In this document: one piece after another, positions 7,980 to 17,335 of the stretch
Numbering within the stretch: the stretch's first letter is position 1
How the letters are laid out: each line of letters opens with the position of its first letter
Assembly (NCBI RefSeq): GCF_902497785.1
Contig: NZ_CABVHK010000005.1
Span: 62,001-126,000 of the forward strand
Length of the DNA stretch: 64,000 nt
Source: Pseudomonas fluorescens
GTDB lineage: Bacteria; Pseudomonadota; Gammaproteobacteria; Pseudomonadales; Pseudomonadaceae
Direction: 5' to 3'
Position numbers and translations under genes: made by a program
Notes under the pieces: model-generated
The model's database searches: none
Seen by the model: the letters and a program-made list of their open reading frames with translations, nothing else
What the model was told of the DNA's origin: nothing

Positions 7980-8499
7980 AATAAAGCCCCTTGACCATTT
8001 GGTGATCTTTCAAAGTTGATTCGCTAATACAGGTAGCCCATCGGTTAGTTGATCCCTGGCACCGAAACCAGGACGTCAGCGATCAGCCGTCGAAGTGACG
8101 GGGTCTCGCGTCTGTTGCATGTAGTCGTGTTGAATAACTGCTACGCAATAGCGTCACAACGAAGAGAAGCAGCGAAAACCTTCAGGCCACTACCGACGTT
8201 TTCAAGGTCGGCCACAAGCTTCATGAGGATTGATCGCCAGCGCTTCTCGTCCTTGTACTGGACGTTCGGGCCAGGTCAGCTTCTTCAATCTGCCTTGTGG
8301 GCAGCGTGTATCCGGGAAAAACAGCTCGGCGGTCAGACGAGCTTGCTCAAACATGTTGCCTTACTCCCGATCGGGGAGATGTCTGCATCATGCAAGGGCA
8401 AATCGGAGGCGTCAACGGTTTTGTAGTGATTATTTTCACGCACTACATATTGTCGGACAAAGCTGTTTGGAATGAAAAACTGAAACCGGAAAGCACCCC
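7980..8499. other. 520-base interval with only degenerate coding traces
   Basis: No intact gene is supported here. Base composition is less GC-rich than in the flanking genes. The only coding-like trace is the broken minus-strand ORF at 8141-8354. A plus-strand open frame across 8049-8426 has no Shine-Dalgarno site or recognisable motif and is not called. Confidence 0.5.
8141..8354 (-). pseudogene. Small minus-strand gene remnant with an apparent frameshift
   Basis: An ATG at 8354, preceded by TAAGG at good spacing, opens MFEQARLTAELFFPDTRCPQ and continues to a stop at 8202. A second minus-strand frame over about 8141-8270 reads YKDEKRWRSILMKLVADLEN followed by VGSGLKVFAASLRCDAIA and a stop. 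A single-base shift near 8255-8265 would join them into roughly 70 residues. I do not recognise the product. The call rests on plausible amino-acid composition and the ribosome site only. Confidence 0.3.
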
Positions 8500-9003
8500 T
8501 CAGGACGAGGGGGCCGGGCTTTGGAAACGATAAAACGTGCAGGGATAACCGTCCACCGGACGTTGCTGCACAGTGAAAGCATCAGCGCAGAGGTCAGGCA
8601 TGACCCGCGCCCAGAACGACCGTGCAGGCTGGTTCGCGTCGATGTGGAAAACCTGCCATTGACCAGGGTGCCGGCTCAAGAGAGTGGACACGACAAACCT
8701 CGCGACGCCTTGGCCACGAAAGCGTCGGCCAATGAACAGATAGCCGATGTTGTACTGCGCGCCAGGCAGATGGGTGCGGTCATCCACCGTCACGAAACCG
8801 GCCAGTTGCGCATCGACCTTGATCAGGTATGGGCGCGTGGCCGGGTTTCGCCAATAATCCTCCAGTGACTGGATATTGAAGAAACCATGCCCATCGAGTT
8901 TCAGGGGCAGCCACTCACTGAAGTCGTGCAGGTAGAACTGCATCAGGTTTTCAATCGTTTCCAGTTCGTCGCGCTGGGCGGCGTGCAGTTCTATCGACGG
9001 CAT
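8500..9003 (-). CDS. GNAT-family N-acetyltransferase
   Basis: The 167-residue protein has the acetyl-CoA-binding motif A of GNAT enzymes, GYLFIGRRFRGQGVARFVV, where RGQGVA forms the pyrophosphate-binding loop. A beta-strand segment, AGFVTVDDRTH, precedes it. The C-terminal FYRF segment is typical of this small-molecule acetyltransferase type. The acceptor substrate cannot be read from the sequence. It lies 31 bases downstream of the GST gene on the same strand, so the two may be cotranscribed. Confidence 0.82.
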   Translation of the reverse strand: MPSIELHAAQRDELETIENLMQFYLHDFSEWLPLKLDGHGFFNIQSLEDYWRNPATRPYLIKVDAQLAGFVTVDDRTHLPGAQYNIGYLFIGRRFRGQGVARFVVSTLLSRHPGQWQVFHIDANQPARSFWARVMPDLCADAFTVQQRPVDGYPCTFYRFQSPAPSS

Positions 9004-9034
9004 GCGGGCTGGCTCCCGTTCAGGGCGGCATCAG

Positions 9035-9664
9035 TCAGTGGGGCGCAAAGTCATATTGTCCGCCTTTCTTCAAGGCGGCTTGATAGGCCGGACGCGCCTG
9101 AAAACGCTCGACCCACGCCGTAATATGAGGATAGTTGGCGAGCTTGCCCTGGGCCCGGGCGATTTCGCCGATAAAGCTCATCTGAACATCAGCCGCACTG
9201 AACTCATTACCCAGCAAGTAATCGGACTGGCTCAATGCCGTGTCCAGGTAACCAAGGTAGTTGGCCACTTCCGAATTGATCCGCGGGTGCAGCGGCGCGC
9301 CGGCATCACCCAGACGCCCGACGTAGAGATTCAGCATCAGCGGCAACATGGCCGAGCCTTCGGCGAAATGCAGCCACTGCACGTAGTCGTCGTAAGCTGG
9401 CGTGGCCGGATCAGGTTGAAGGCGCCCCTCGCCATGACGGCGAATCAGGTAGTCGATGATCGCGGCTGATTCAATCAACTTCTGGGTGCCGTCTTCAATG
9501 ACCGGCGATTTGCCCAAGGCATTAACCGCCTTCAATTCCGGCGGTGCCAGATTGGTCTTCGGGTCGCGCTGATAGCGTTTCAATTCGTAGGGGATGGCCA
9601 GTTCTTCCAGTAGCCAGAGGATGCGCTGGGAACGGGAGTTGTTCAGGTGATGCACGATAATCAT
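9035..9664 (-). CDS. Glutathione S-transferase family protein
   Basis: The 209-residue product has an N-terminal thioredoxin-like domain starting MIIVHHLNNSRSQRILWLLE, the cis-proline segment ALGKSPVIEDG and the ESAAIIDYL glutathione-contact motif. The all-helical C-terminal domain contains NEFSAADVQMSFIGE. It is distinct from the GST at 2422-3051 and closer to the bacterial subgroup with an N-terminal SRSQR active-site region. It likely shares a transcript with the downstream GNAT gene. Substrate unknown. Confidence 0.87.
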   Translation of the reverse strand: MIIVHHLNNSRSQRILWLLEELAIPYELKRYQRDPKTNLAPPELKAVNALGKSPVIEDGTQKLIESAAIIDYLIRRHGEGRLQPDPATPAYDDYVQWLHFAEGSAMLPLMLNLYVGRLGDAGAPLHPRINSEVANYLGYLDTALSQSDYLLGNEFSAADVQMSFIGEIARAQGKLANYPHITAWVERFQARPAYQAALKKGGQYDFAPH

Positions 9665-9743
9665 GGTCGATGCCTTATTCAGAATACGGGACTATTGCCG
9701 GGCTTGAAGAACACTAGACCATCGCGGTCGACCCGGAGTGCCA

Positions 9744-11693
9744 TCAAGCTTTGCTCGCGGGTTTCGCTGTGCGTTTGGCCCCGGTCGAAGGTTTGCGCTT
9801 GGCGGGTTTGCGCTTGTTTTTCCACGGCGTGGCAGCGCGTCCGGCGGGGCTTGCCGGCCCGCTGATGGTCAGGCTCAGCCCGGCGCAGCGCGCCACCTGT
9901 TTGCTCATCCACGCGGCTTGCTTGGTGACGAATTCCTCAAGGCTCATTTCGCCGCTTTGCACCATGTCCAGCGCCTGTTCCCAGATCGCCGTGGTGCCGG
10001 GGTCCGCAATGGCGCGGGGCACCGCGTCGATCAGACTGAAAGCCGCCGGTGTCGCTGCCAGCGCCTTGCCGTTCTTGATCAGGTAGCCACGATCCAGCAG
10101 GCCCTGGATGATCGAGGCGCGGGTGGCTTCGGTGCCGATTCCGGTGGTGTCCTTGAGTTTCTGTTTGAGCAGTGGGTCTTCCACCAGTTTGGCGACGTTC
10201 TTCATCGCCTTGATCAAATCGCCTTCGGTGAACGGCTTGGGTGGCTGCGTCCAAAGGTCCTTGAGCTTTACGTCGGCGACTGCGCAATCACGTCCTTGCG
10301 CCAATGTCGGCAGGGTTTGCGGCGCCGGTGTTTCGCGGCCCCTGGCCGGGGCGAGGGCTTCGGGCAGGGCACGTTTCCAGCCAGGCTCGATGATCTGCTT
10401 GCCGACGGCCCGCAAGGACTCGCCGCCACAGTCGAAATCGGCCTGGGTCCGGTCGTATTCATGATTGGGTAGAAACTGCGCCAGATAGCGCGCGCGGATC
10501 AGGGTGTAGACCGCACGCTGCTTGCCTGCCAGTCGATCAAGGTTCTTCGCTGCGGCAGTGGGGATGATGCCGTGGTGTGCGCTGACTTTGGCGTCGTTCC
10601 ACGCCCGAGAGCGCCGTTGCGGTTGCAGATGGTCCTGCAAGGCGTTCAAGGCCGGATCGGCCTGCCTCAACGCCGCCAGAATTACCGGCGCTTCACTGTG
10701 CTGGCTCACGGGCAAATAGCCGCAGTCGCTGCGTGGGTAGGTGATGACCTTGTAGGTTTCGTAAAGCGCCTGGGCAATATCCAGGGTTTCCTGGGCGCCG
10801 AGTCCGAGTTTTTTCGAGCAGACTTCCTGCAAGGTGCCCAGATCGAAGGGCAACGGCGCCACTTCACGCAGGCGCTCGGTGCGCAGTTTGACCACGCGGG
10901 CATTCGCCGCGCTGCCAATGGCGGCCGCTGCCTGTTGCGCCAGCGCCTGATTGAGGCAGCGATCCTGATCGTCACACGCATCGGATGCCGCACGCCACTG
11001 CGCGGTGAACGCAGTGCCGTCGTGCAACAGTTGCACGTCGATGGCCCAGAACGCGACCGGGACAAAATCGGCAATGCTGCGGTCGCGATCCACCACCAGA
11101 CGCAGGGTCGGCGTTTGCACCCGACCGACCGGCAAGACGCCCTGATAACCCGACTGCCGTCCGAGCAGCGTGAACAATCGGCTCATGTTCATCCCGATCA
11201 GCCAGTCGGCGCGCGAGCGACCCAAGGCCGAGTGATAAAGGCTGAACGTCTCCGCTCCCGGTTTGAGGGCGGCCAGCGCCTTGCGGATCGACGCATCGTC
11301 CAGCGCCGACAGCCACAGCCGCTGGATCGGCCCGCGATAGCGACAATGCTCCACCAGTTCCCGGGCGATCATCTCACCCTCACGGTCGGCATCGGTCGCG
11401 ATTACCAGCTCATCGGCTTCGCCAAGCAGGCGCTTGACCGCTTTGTACTGACTGGCCGTACGCGGTTTGACGGTCATCTTCCATTTGTCCGGAATGATCG
11501 GCAGATCAGCCAGCACCCAGCGCTTGTAACGCGCGTCATAGGCATCCGGCGGCGCGGTTTCCAGCAGATGGCCGATGCACCAGGTCACCGTGACGTCCGT
11601 TCCCAGCCAGCAGCCGTCGCCGCGACGCCGGGCGCCGAGCACGGCCGCAATGTCTTTGGCCTGGGAAGGTTTTTCACAGAGGTACAACCGCAT
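9744..11693 (-). CDS. topB: DNA topoisomerase III
   Basis: The 649-residue type IA topoisomerase relaxes and decatenates DNA by single-strand passage. The Toprim domain is at the N-terminus, with the acidic metal-binding motif ATDADREGEMIARE. The strand-cleaving tyrosine lies in VITYPRSDCGYLP, which matches the E. coli TopB active site. The tail is lysine- and alanine-rich (KRKPAKRKPSTGAKR) and would bind DNA nonspecifically. The start at MRLYLCEKPSQAKDIA matches the family; three codons upstream are open but unnecessary. A LexA-like box lies about 70 bases upstream, next to a GATAAT -10 candidate on this strand, so SOS control is possible. Confidence 0.93.
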   Translation of the reverse strand: MRLYLCEKPSQAKDIAAVLGARRRGDGCWLGTDVTVTWCIGHLLETAPPDAYDARYKRWVLADLPIIPDKWKMTVKPRTASQYKAVKRLLGEADELVIATDADREGEMIARELVEHCRYRGPIQRLWLSALDDASIRKALAALKPGAETFSLYHSALGRSRADWLIGMNMSRLFTLLGRQSGYQGVLPVGRVQTPTLRLVVDRDRSIADFVPVAFWAIDVQLLHDGTAFTAQWRAASDACDDQDRCLNQALAQQAAAAIGSAANARVVKLRTERLREVAPLPFDLGTLQEVCSKKLGLGAQETLDIAQALYETYKVITYPRSDCGYLPVSQHSEAPVILAALRQADPALNALQDHLQPQRRSRAWNDAKVSAHHGIIPTAAAKNLDRLAGKQRAVYTLIRARYLAQFLPNHEYDRTQADFDCGGESLRAVGKQIIEPGWKRALPEALAPARGRETPAPQTLPTLAQGRDCAVADVKLKDLWTQPPKPFTEGDLIKAMKNVAKLVEDPLLKQKLKDTTGIGTEATRASIIQGLLDRGYLIKNGKALAATPAAFSLIDAVPRAIADPGTTAIWEQALDMVQSGEMSLEEFVTKQAAWMSKQVARCAGLSLTISGPASPAGRAATPWKNKRKPAKRKPSTGAKRTAKPASKA

Positions 11694-11763
11694 AACCACC
11701 ATCGTCCATCAACTGCCGGAGGTGCACAGAATGGCGGGTGATCAGCGATGGGGCAATCATTAT

Positions 11764-11779
11764 CTGTATGGATGTACAG
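11764..11779. promoter_or_regulatory. LexA-box-like palindrome upstream of topB
   Basis: CTGTATGGATGTACAG fits the CTG-N10-CAG LexA consensus and has a mostly alternating AT core. It lies in the divergent interval between topB and the DUF427 gene, 71 bases from the topB start. On the minus strand it is followed directly by GATAAT, a good -10 element. Confidence 0.55.
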
Positions 11780-11959
11780 CAAAGCTGTTGCGTTTGTTTG
11801 CCGCAGGCAAATGTGTCCGTCTGGCTGTGAAGCGGTCGTGATCGGAGAATTTGGGTTATACCTGAACTACCGTTGTCTCAAGTTTTGCGGCGGCTGCGCG
11901 ATCCATCGCGGGCAAGCCACGCTCCCACAGGTCTATCACCGTCCCGAGGAACGCATGCC

Positions 11960-12328
11960 ATGAAGAGCTCTGGTCCCAGTCCTGTTATCACCATCGCCGA
12001 GCAACCCGGCTGCCTGCTGGTGAAGTTCCACGGTATTCAGGTGGCCGCGTCCACGCGCGCACTGGTGTTGCTGGAGGCCAATTATCCTCCGGTGTATTAC
12101 GTCCCCCGCGACGACATCGCCGAAGAGTATTTTGCCCGCACCGATCACACGAGCTATTGCCCCTACAAGGGTGATGCGAGCTACTTCAGTCTGCAGATCC
12201 CGGGGCATGAGGGCGCGAATGCGGTGTGGAGCTATGAAGACCCGAAGGTCTCGGTGGCCCAGATCAAGAAATACGTGGCGTTTTATCCCGATCAAGTCAC
12301 GTTCGAGCTGCTCAAGGACGTCGAATGA
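11960..12328 (+). CDS. DUF427 domain protein
   Basis: The 122-residue protein shows the hallmark DUF427 pattern, in which YVPRDDIAEEYFARTDHTSY is followed by CPYKGDASYFSL and a final segment on yielding pathway residues SYEDP. The family is a single beta-rich domain of unknown biochemical role. The start at 11960 follows GAGGA nine bases upstream; the longer open frame begins in non-family sequence. It stands alone between topB and lldD. Confidence 0.85.
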   Translation: MKSSGPSPVITIAEQPGCLLVKFHGIQVAASTRALVLLEANYPPVYYVPRDDIAEEYFARTDHTSYCPYKGDASYFSLQIPGHEGANAVWSYEDPKVSVAQIKKYVAFYPDQVTFELLKDVE

Positions 12329-12377
12329 TTGAAAACGCCCGGCATGGACAGGACGGTTTCTCCCGTCACCGTTCAAT

Positions 12378-13520
12378 TCAACGAAGCGCCTGGACCAGCG
12401 TCGATTCGTCAATCTGATCAATCGACGTCACCCCGGTCAACGTCATCGCCACGCGCATTTCCCTGGCGAAAATATCCAGCATGTTTTCCACCCCACGCTG
12501 ACCATCGGCGGCCAGTGCATAGGCCATGGAGCGCCCGAGCAATACGCCTTTCGCGCCCAACGCCAGCATGCGCACGACATCCAGCCCCGAGCGGATGCCC
12601 GAGTCGACGAGCACCGTCAGGTCATTGCCCACCGCTTGCATGATTGGCGGCAAGGCCGTGGCGGTAGAAAGCACGCCGTCGAGCTGTCGGCCGCCGTGGT
12701 TCGACACCACGATACCGTCGGCGCCGAAGCTGACCGCGTCCCGGGCATCCTGAGGATCGAGGATGCCTTTGATGATCATCGGGCCTTTCCAGAATTCACG
12801 AATCCACTCCAGGTCACTCCAGCTGATCGACGGGTCGAAGTTGTTCGCCAGCCAGCCCATGTAGTCTTCGAGGGTGACGGCTTTGCCGAGGTACTTCGAG
12901 ATATTGCCCAGGTCGTGGGGGCGACCCATGAGGCCAACGTTAAAGGCCCAGTCCGGTCGGGTCATGGCCTGCAACATCCGCCGCGACGAGGCAAAAGGAC
13001 CGGACATGCCCGAGTGCGCATCGCGGTAGCGGGCGCCGGGGGTGGGCATGTCGACGGTAAACACCAGGTTCTTGACCCCGGCAGCCTTGGCTCGCTCCAG
13101 TGCATTTTTCATGAAGCCGCGGTCTTTCAGCACATAGAGCTGAAACCAGATCGATTGCTGGCTTTGCGCGGCGACTTCTTCGATCGAGCACACCGAGACG
13201 GTGGACAGGCACAGGGGGATGCCTTTGTTTTGCGCAGCCTTGACCGCCTGGACTTCACCTCGACGGGCGAACATGCCGGTCAGGCCCACGGGCGCCAGGA
13301 TGATCGGCATCGTCAGGGGCTGGTCGAAGAGGGTGGTTTGCAGGCTCAGGGTTTCGACGTTTTTCAGAATGCGCTGACGCAGGCTGATGCCCGTCAGGTC
13401 GGCGCTGTTGGCCCTGAGCGTGTGCTCGGCATAGGCACCACCGTCGATGTAATCAAACAGGAAGCGGGGAAGTTTGCGACGCGCTGCCTCGCGATAGTCA
13501 GATGCGGATGAAATGATCAT
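12378..13520 (-). CDS. lldD: L-lactate dehydrogenase (FMN-dependent, quinone-linked)
   Basis: The 380-residue protein matches E. coli LldD along its length, beginning [15 protein letters not shown] and with [17 protein letters not shown]. The catalytic histidine lies in [10 protein letters not shown]. It belongs to the FMN-dependent alpha-hydroxyacid dehydrogenase family and oxidises L-lactate to pyruvate at the membrane. No lldP or lldR is adjacent. Instead an MHS-type transporter lies upstream on the same strand, with a GMC oxidoreductase beyond it. The 195-base gap to the transporter holds an imperfect inverted repeat, so cotranscription is uncertain. Confidence 0.9.
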   Translation of the reverse strand: MIISSASDYREAARRKLPRFLFDYIDGGAYAEHTLRANSADLTGISLRQRILKNVETLSLQTTLFDQPLTMPIILAPVGLTGMFARRGEVQAVKAAQNKGIPLCLSTVSVCSIEEVAAQSQQSIWFQLYVLKDRGFMKNALERAKAAGVKNLVFTVDMPTPGARYRDAHSGMSGPFASSRRMLQAMTRPDWAFNVGLMGRPHDLGNISKYLGKAVTLEDYMGWLANNFDPSISWSDLEWIREFWKGPMIIKGILDPQDARDAVSFGADGIVVSNHGGRQLDGVLSTATALPPIMQAVGNDLTVLVDSGIRSGLDVVRMLALGAKGVLLGRSMAYALAADGQRGVENMLDIFAREMRVAMTLTGVTSIDQIDESTLVQALR

Positions 13521-13570
13521 GGTGCCTCGGTCTGTGGAATGGCGGGGCTGCCGATGTCGTTGAGCTTACC

Positions 13571-13692
13571 TGTGGTGAGGGGATTTATCCCCGTTGGCCT
13601 GCGCAGCAGGCTCAATCCAGCCACCTCGGAGTGAGAGTTGGCTGGATTGGGGCGGCTTCGCCACCCAGCGGGAGCAAGCTCCCTCGCCACAG
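13571..13692. repeat. Intergenic inverted repeat, GAGGGGATTTATCCCC class
   Basis: CTGTGGTGAGGGGATTTATCCCC begins the element. GCTCCCTCGCCACAG closes it as a partly complementary arm, and the interior AATCCAGCCA/TGGCTGGATT arms also pair. A related element occupies 46264-46437. Confidence 0.65.
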
Positions 13693-13715
13693 GGGCCACA
13701 GGGGTTGCGATGGGC

Positions 13716-15338
13716 TCAGTTCTTATCGAGGTCCACGTTCTTGGTCTCACGCAAACAGATCATCCCCACCACCAGGCTCACCCCGGTAATCAGCACCGGA
13801 TACCACAGCCCATAGAAAATGTCCCCGGTGTACACCACCAGCGCAAACGACACTGTCGGCAGAAAACCACCAAACCAGCCATTACCAATGTGATAGGGCA
13901 GGGACATCGAGGTGTAGCGGATGCGCGTCGGGAACAGCTCGACCATCAGCGCCGCCAGCGGGCCGTAGCACATGGCGGAAATGATGATCAACGCGACGAT
14001 CAGCGCCACAATCATCGGCTTGTTGATCTGCTGGGTGTCGGCTTGCGACGGATACCCGGCCAGGGTCACGGCGCCACGCAAGGCGGCTTCGTCGTAGCCA
14101 TCGATTTTCACTTCGCCGACGCTGACCTGCACGCCGCTGCCAGCGGGTGCGGCTTCGCTGGCGTAAGGCAAGCCCTGCTTCACCAGAAAGGTTTTGACCT
14201 TGTCGCACGGGCTGTCAAATTTCGCCTTGCCGACCGGATCGAACTGGAAAGTGCAGGTGGCGGGATCGGCCAACACGGTGATCGGCGCCTGACGACTGGC
14301 CTGGTCGATGGCCGGGTTGGCGTAGTGGGCCAGGGTCTTGAAAATCGGAAAGTACAACGCGGTGGCCAGCAACAGCCCGATCATCAACACCGGTTTGCGC
14401 CCGACCTTGTCCGACAGCCAGCCGAAGAAAATGAAGAACGGCGCCCCGATCATCACGCTGACGATCAACAGGCTGTTAGCCAGCGCCGGGTCCATTTTCA
14501 GGAATTGCGTGAGGAAAAACAGCACATAAAACTGCGCCGCATAAAACGTCACCGCTTGCCCGGCGTTGATGCTGAACAACGCAATCAACACCACTTTGAG
14601 GTTGTCCCATTTACCGAAGGAATCGCGCAGTGGCGACTTGCTGATTTTGCCTTCCTCTTTCATTTTCACGAACGCAGGCGACTCGTGCAGGCTCAAACGA
14701 ATCCAGGTCGAGATGCCCAGCAGCACGATGGAAAACAGGAAAGGAATTCGCCAGCCCCAGACTTCAAACTGGTCGCCGGTGAAGTAGCGGCAACCGAGCA
14801 CCACGAGCAACGACAGCAGCAGGCCGAGGGTGGCGGTGGACTGAATCCAGCTGGTGTGGAAGCCGCGTTTGCCTATCGGTGCATGTTCTGCGACATAGGT
14901 CGCGGCACCGCCGTATTCACCGCCCAGGGCCAGCCCCTGAAGCATGCGCAGCACGACGAGAATGATCGGCGCAGCAATGCCGATGCTGGCGTAGGTCGGG
15001 AGCAAGCCGACGCAGAACGTCGCCACGCCCATGAGCACGATGGTCGCGAGAAACGTGTACTTACGCCCGATCATGTCCCCCAACCGGCCGAACACCAGCG
15101 CGCCGAAGGGCCGCACGATGAACCCGGCGGCAAACGCCATCAGGGCGAAGATGAACGCGGTCGTGTCGTTGACGCCGGCGAAAAACTGCTTGCTGATCAC
15201 GGCCGCGAGCGCACCGTAGAGAAAAAAGTCGTACCACTCGAACACCGTCCCGAGGGACGACGCGAAAATGACTTTGCGGGTATCACGGCCAGCGTCGACG
15301 CTGCGCGTGATGTCCAGAGGCTGAACATGTTCTGACAT
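13716..15338 (-). CDS. MFS transporter of the metabolite:H+ symporter (MHS) type
   Basis: The 540-residue membrane protein has MHS signatures: FEWYDFFLYGALA in the first helix and the loop motif GRLGDMIGRKYTF. A second loop, GWLSDKVGRKP, and the ETKNVDL tail also fit. It should use the proton gradient to import an organic acid or betaine-like solute. It is longer than usual because about 110 soluble residues, with two cysteines, sit between helices 8 and 9. The ATG at 15338 follows GAGGG and starts MSEHVQP; the longer frame to 15416 is not needed. It may serve the adjacent GMC oxidoreductase or lldD. Confidence 0.85.
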   Translation of the reverse strand: MSEHVQPLDITRSVDAGRDTRKVIFASSLGTVFEWYDFFLYGALAAVISKQFFAGVNDTTAFIFALMAFAAGFIVRPFGALVFGRLGDMIGRKYTFLATIVLMGVATFCVGLLPTYASIGIAAPIILVVLRMLQGLALGGEYGGAATYVAEHAPIGKRGFHTSWIQSTATLGLLLSLLVVLGCRYFTGDQFEVWGWRIPFLFSIVLLGISTWIRLSLHESPAFVKMKEEGKISKSPLRDSFGKWDNLKVVLIALFSINAGQAVTFYAAQFYVLFFLTQFLKMDPALANSLLIVSVMIGAPFFIFFGWLSDKVGRKPVLMIGLLLATALYFPIFKTLAHYANPAIDQASRQAPITVLADPATCTFQFDPVGKAKFDSPCDKVKTFLVKQGLPYASEAAPAGSGVQVSVGEVKIDGYDEAALRGAVTLAGYPSQADTQQINKPMIVALIVALIIISAMCYGPLAALMVELFPTRIRYTSMSLPYHIGNGWFGGFLPTVSFALVVYTGDIFYGLWYPVLITGVSLVVGMICLRETKNVDLDKN

Positions 15339-15459
15339 ATCGGTATCCCTCACAGTGATTGTTTTTGTTGTTCCACTGTCGGCGCCGGCCTTGTGGGCTG
15401 GCGCCGCACCTGTCAATTCGACGCTACCTGCGTCGATCTTGCTGATTCACCCGATCCCG

Positions 15460-15549
15460 GTAGGAACTGCCGCAGGCTGCGATCTTTTGATCTTGATTCT
15501 CTGGCGCCCCCAAGGACGCTAAAAGATCGCAGGCTTCGCCAGCTCCTAC
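15460..15549. repeat. REP doublet (REPIN) 2
   Basis: GTAGGAACTGCCGCAGGCTG is followed by GCGATCTTTTGATC. The inverse AAAAGATCGCAGGCTTCGCC leads into AGCTCCTAC. It lies between the transporter gene and the GMC oxidoreductase gene. Confidence 0.85.
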
Positions 15550-15567
15550 ATTGACCGCGTTCGGTAT

Positions 15568-17214
15568 TCAGACGTTGGTGGCCAGCTCCTTTTGTTGAGT
15601 GATGGTGCCAACACTGGGTTCCAGAATCAGTTGCGCCGCTTTCTCGGCAATCATCAGCGTAGGCGAACACGTGTTGCCCGAGGTGATGCGCGGCATGATC
15701 GAGGCGTCGGCGATGCGTAAACCGGGGATGCCGTGCACTTTCAGTTCAGCATCGGCCACCGCATCCGCGTCGTTGCCCATGCGGCACGTGCCCACCGGAT
15801 GGAAAATCGTCGTGCCAATGCGCGCGGCGGCTTCGTGTAATTGTTCTTCGCTCTGCAAACTGTCGCCGGGCAGGTATTCCACCGGTTTGAAGGCTTGCAG
15901 GGCGGGCGCGCAAATGATTCGCCGAGTCAGCCGGATAGCGTCGGCCGCGATCTTCAAGTCTTGCGGATGGCTCAAGTAATTGGGTTGAATCAGCGGCGCT
16001 TCCTGCGGGTTGGTCGAGCGAATCTCGATGCGGCCACGGCTTTGCGGGCGCAGATCGCAGACCGATGCGGTGAAGGCGGGGAAGGCGTGCAGCGGCTCGC
16101 CAAAACGTTCCAGCGACAAGGGCTGCACGTGATATTCGAGATTGGCCGAAGTCTGCTCCGGCCCCGACCGGGCGAACGCTCCGAGCTGACTCGGCGCCAT
16201 CGACAATGGGCCGCTGCGGTCATACAGGTAACGCAGGCCCATGCCCATTTTGCCCCACACGCTGCCGGCGATCTGGTTCAGGGTGCGCGCGTTTTCCAGT
16301 TTGTAGATCAGCCGCAATTGCAGGTGATCCTGCAGATTGCCGCCCACGCCGGGCAGCTCATGGGCCACGCCGATCCCCAGTTTTTCCAGCAGCGGGCGAG
16401 GGCCGATGCCGGAGCGTTGCAGGATGGTCGGCGAGCCGACGGCGCCGGCGCAGAGGACGATTTCCTTGCGCGCGTTGAAGGTTTTCGCCTGACCTTGCCA
16501 GCGGGTGCTGACCGCCGAGGCACGGCCGTTTTCCAATACCACACGGTCGACTTCAACATCCGTCAGCACGGTCAGATTGGGCCGATGGCGCACCGGTTTG
16601 AGAAACGCCTTGGCCGCGTTCCAGCGAATCCCGGCCTTCTGATTGACCTGGAAATAGCCGCAGCCTTCGTTGTCGCCCTGATTGAAGTCATCGATGCTGG
16701 CGATGCCGCTTTGCTCGGCGGCGCTGCGGAACGCATCAAGAATCGGCCACGACAGCCGCTGACGTTCGATCCGCCACTCGCCGGCGGCACCGTGAAATTC
16801 CGAGTCGCCGGCAAAGTGATTTTCGCTTTTCTTGAACAGCGGCAGCACATCGTCCCAGCGCCAGCCGGGATTGCCGTCGGCGGCCCAGCCGTCATAGTCG
16901 CCGGCCTGGCCGCGCATGTAGATCATGCCGTTGATCGAGGAGCAGCCGCCGAGCACCTTGCCCCGCGGGTAACTCAGGGCGCGACCTTGCAGGCCGGGTT
17001 GCGCTTCGGTCTTGAAGCACCAGTCGGTGCGCGGGTTGCCGATGCAGAACAGATAACCCACGGGGATATGAATCCAGGCGTAGTTATCGCGGCCGCCGGC
17101 TTCGAGCAGCAACACGCGGTGTTGCGGGTTCGCCGACAGTCGATTGGCCAGCAAACAACCGGCCGGCCCGGCCCCGACCACGATGTAGTCGTATTCATCA
17201 TGTGAAGTCTGCAT
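15568..17214 (-). CDS. GMC-family FAD oxidoreductase (choline dehydrogenase-like)
   Basis: The 548-residue protein opens with the FAD dinucleotide motif YIVVGAGPAGCLLANRLS. It carries the GMC signatures GGCSSINGMIYMRGQ and GSPTILQRSGIGP. The catalytic histidine is in HPVGTCRMG and the paired asparagine in SGNTCSPTLMIAEKAA. It likely oxidises a primary alcohol to the aldehyde. The start at 17214 follows GAGGTCAGGG; an in-frame ATG at 17250 has a poorly spaced site. A LysR gene is transcribed divergently 120 bases away and is the probable regulator. Confidence 0.88.
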   Translation of the reverse strand: MQTSHDEYDYIVVGAGPAGCLLANRLSANPQHRVLLLEAGGRDNYAWIHIPVGYLFCIGNPRTDWCFKTEAQPGLQGRALSYPRGKVLGGCSSINGMIYMRGQAGDYDGWAADGNPGWRWDDVLPLFKKSENHFAGDSEFHGAAGEWRIERQRLSWPILDAFRSAAEQSGIASIDDFNQGDNEGCGYFQVNQKAGIRWNAAKAFLKPVRHRPNLTVLTDVEVDRVVLENGRASAVSTRWQGQAKTFNARKEIVLCAGAVGSPTILQRSGIGPRPLLEKLGIGVAHELPGVGGNLQDHLQLRLIYKLENARTLNQIAGSVWGKMGMGLRYLYDRSGPLSMAPSQLGAFARSGPEQTSANLEYHVQPLSLERFGEPLHAFPAFTASVCDLRPQSRGRIEIRSTNPQEAPLIQPNYLSHPQDLKIAADAIRLTRRIICAPALQAFKPVEYLPGDSLQSEEQLHEAAARIGTTIFHPVGTCRMGNDADAVADAELKVHGIPGLRIADASIMPRITSGNTCSPTLMIAEKAAQLILEPSVGTITQQKELATNV

Positions 17215-17335
17215 CCCTGACCTCGTCGTGTTGTTCTTGTTGTCGGTCATCCTAGTTGTTAGCTTTCGTTTAAAGAATGTTAGTTTTTGCGCAGCCGCTG
17301 TGCGTTTTTAAACAGCCCAGACCTAAGGACGATTG

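Noticed and set aside
8049..8426. 125-residue plus-strand open frame in the empty interval 7980-8499
   Set aside because: No ribosome site, no motif, and it overlaps the better-supported broken minus-strand gene.
10572..11741. 389-residue plus-strand open frame opposite topB
   Set aside because: Opposite a complete topoisomerase III with all motifs; Arg/Gln-rich composition.
13638..15335. 565-residue plus-strand open frame opposite the MHS transporter
   Set aside because: Shadow of a real membrane-protein gene; no signal or family match.
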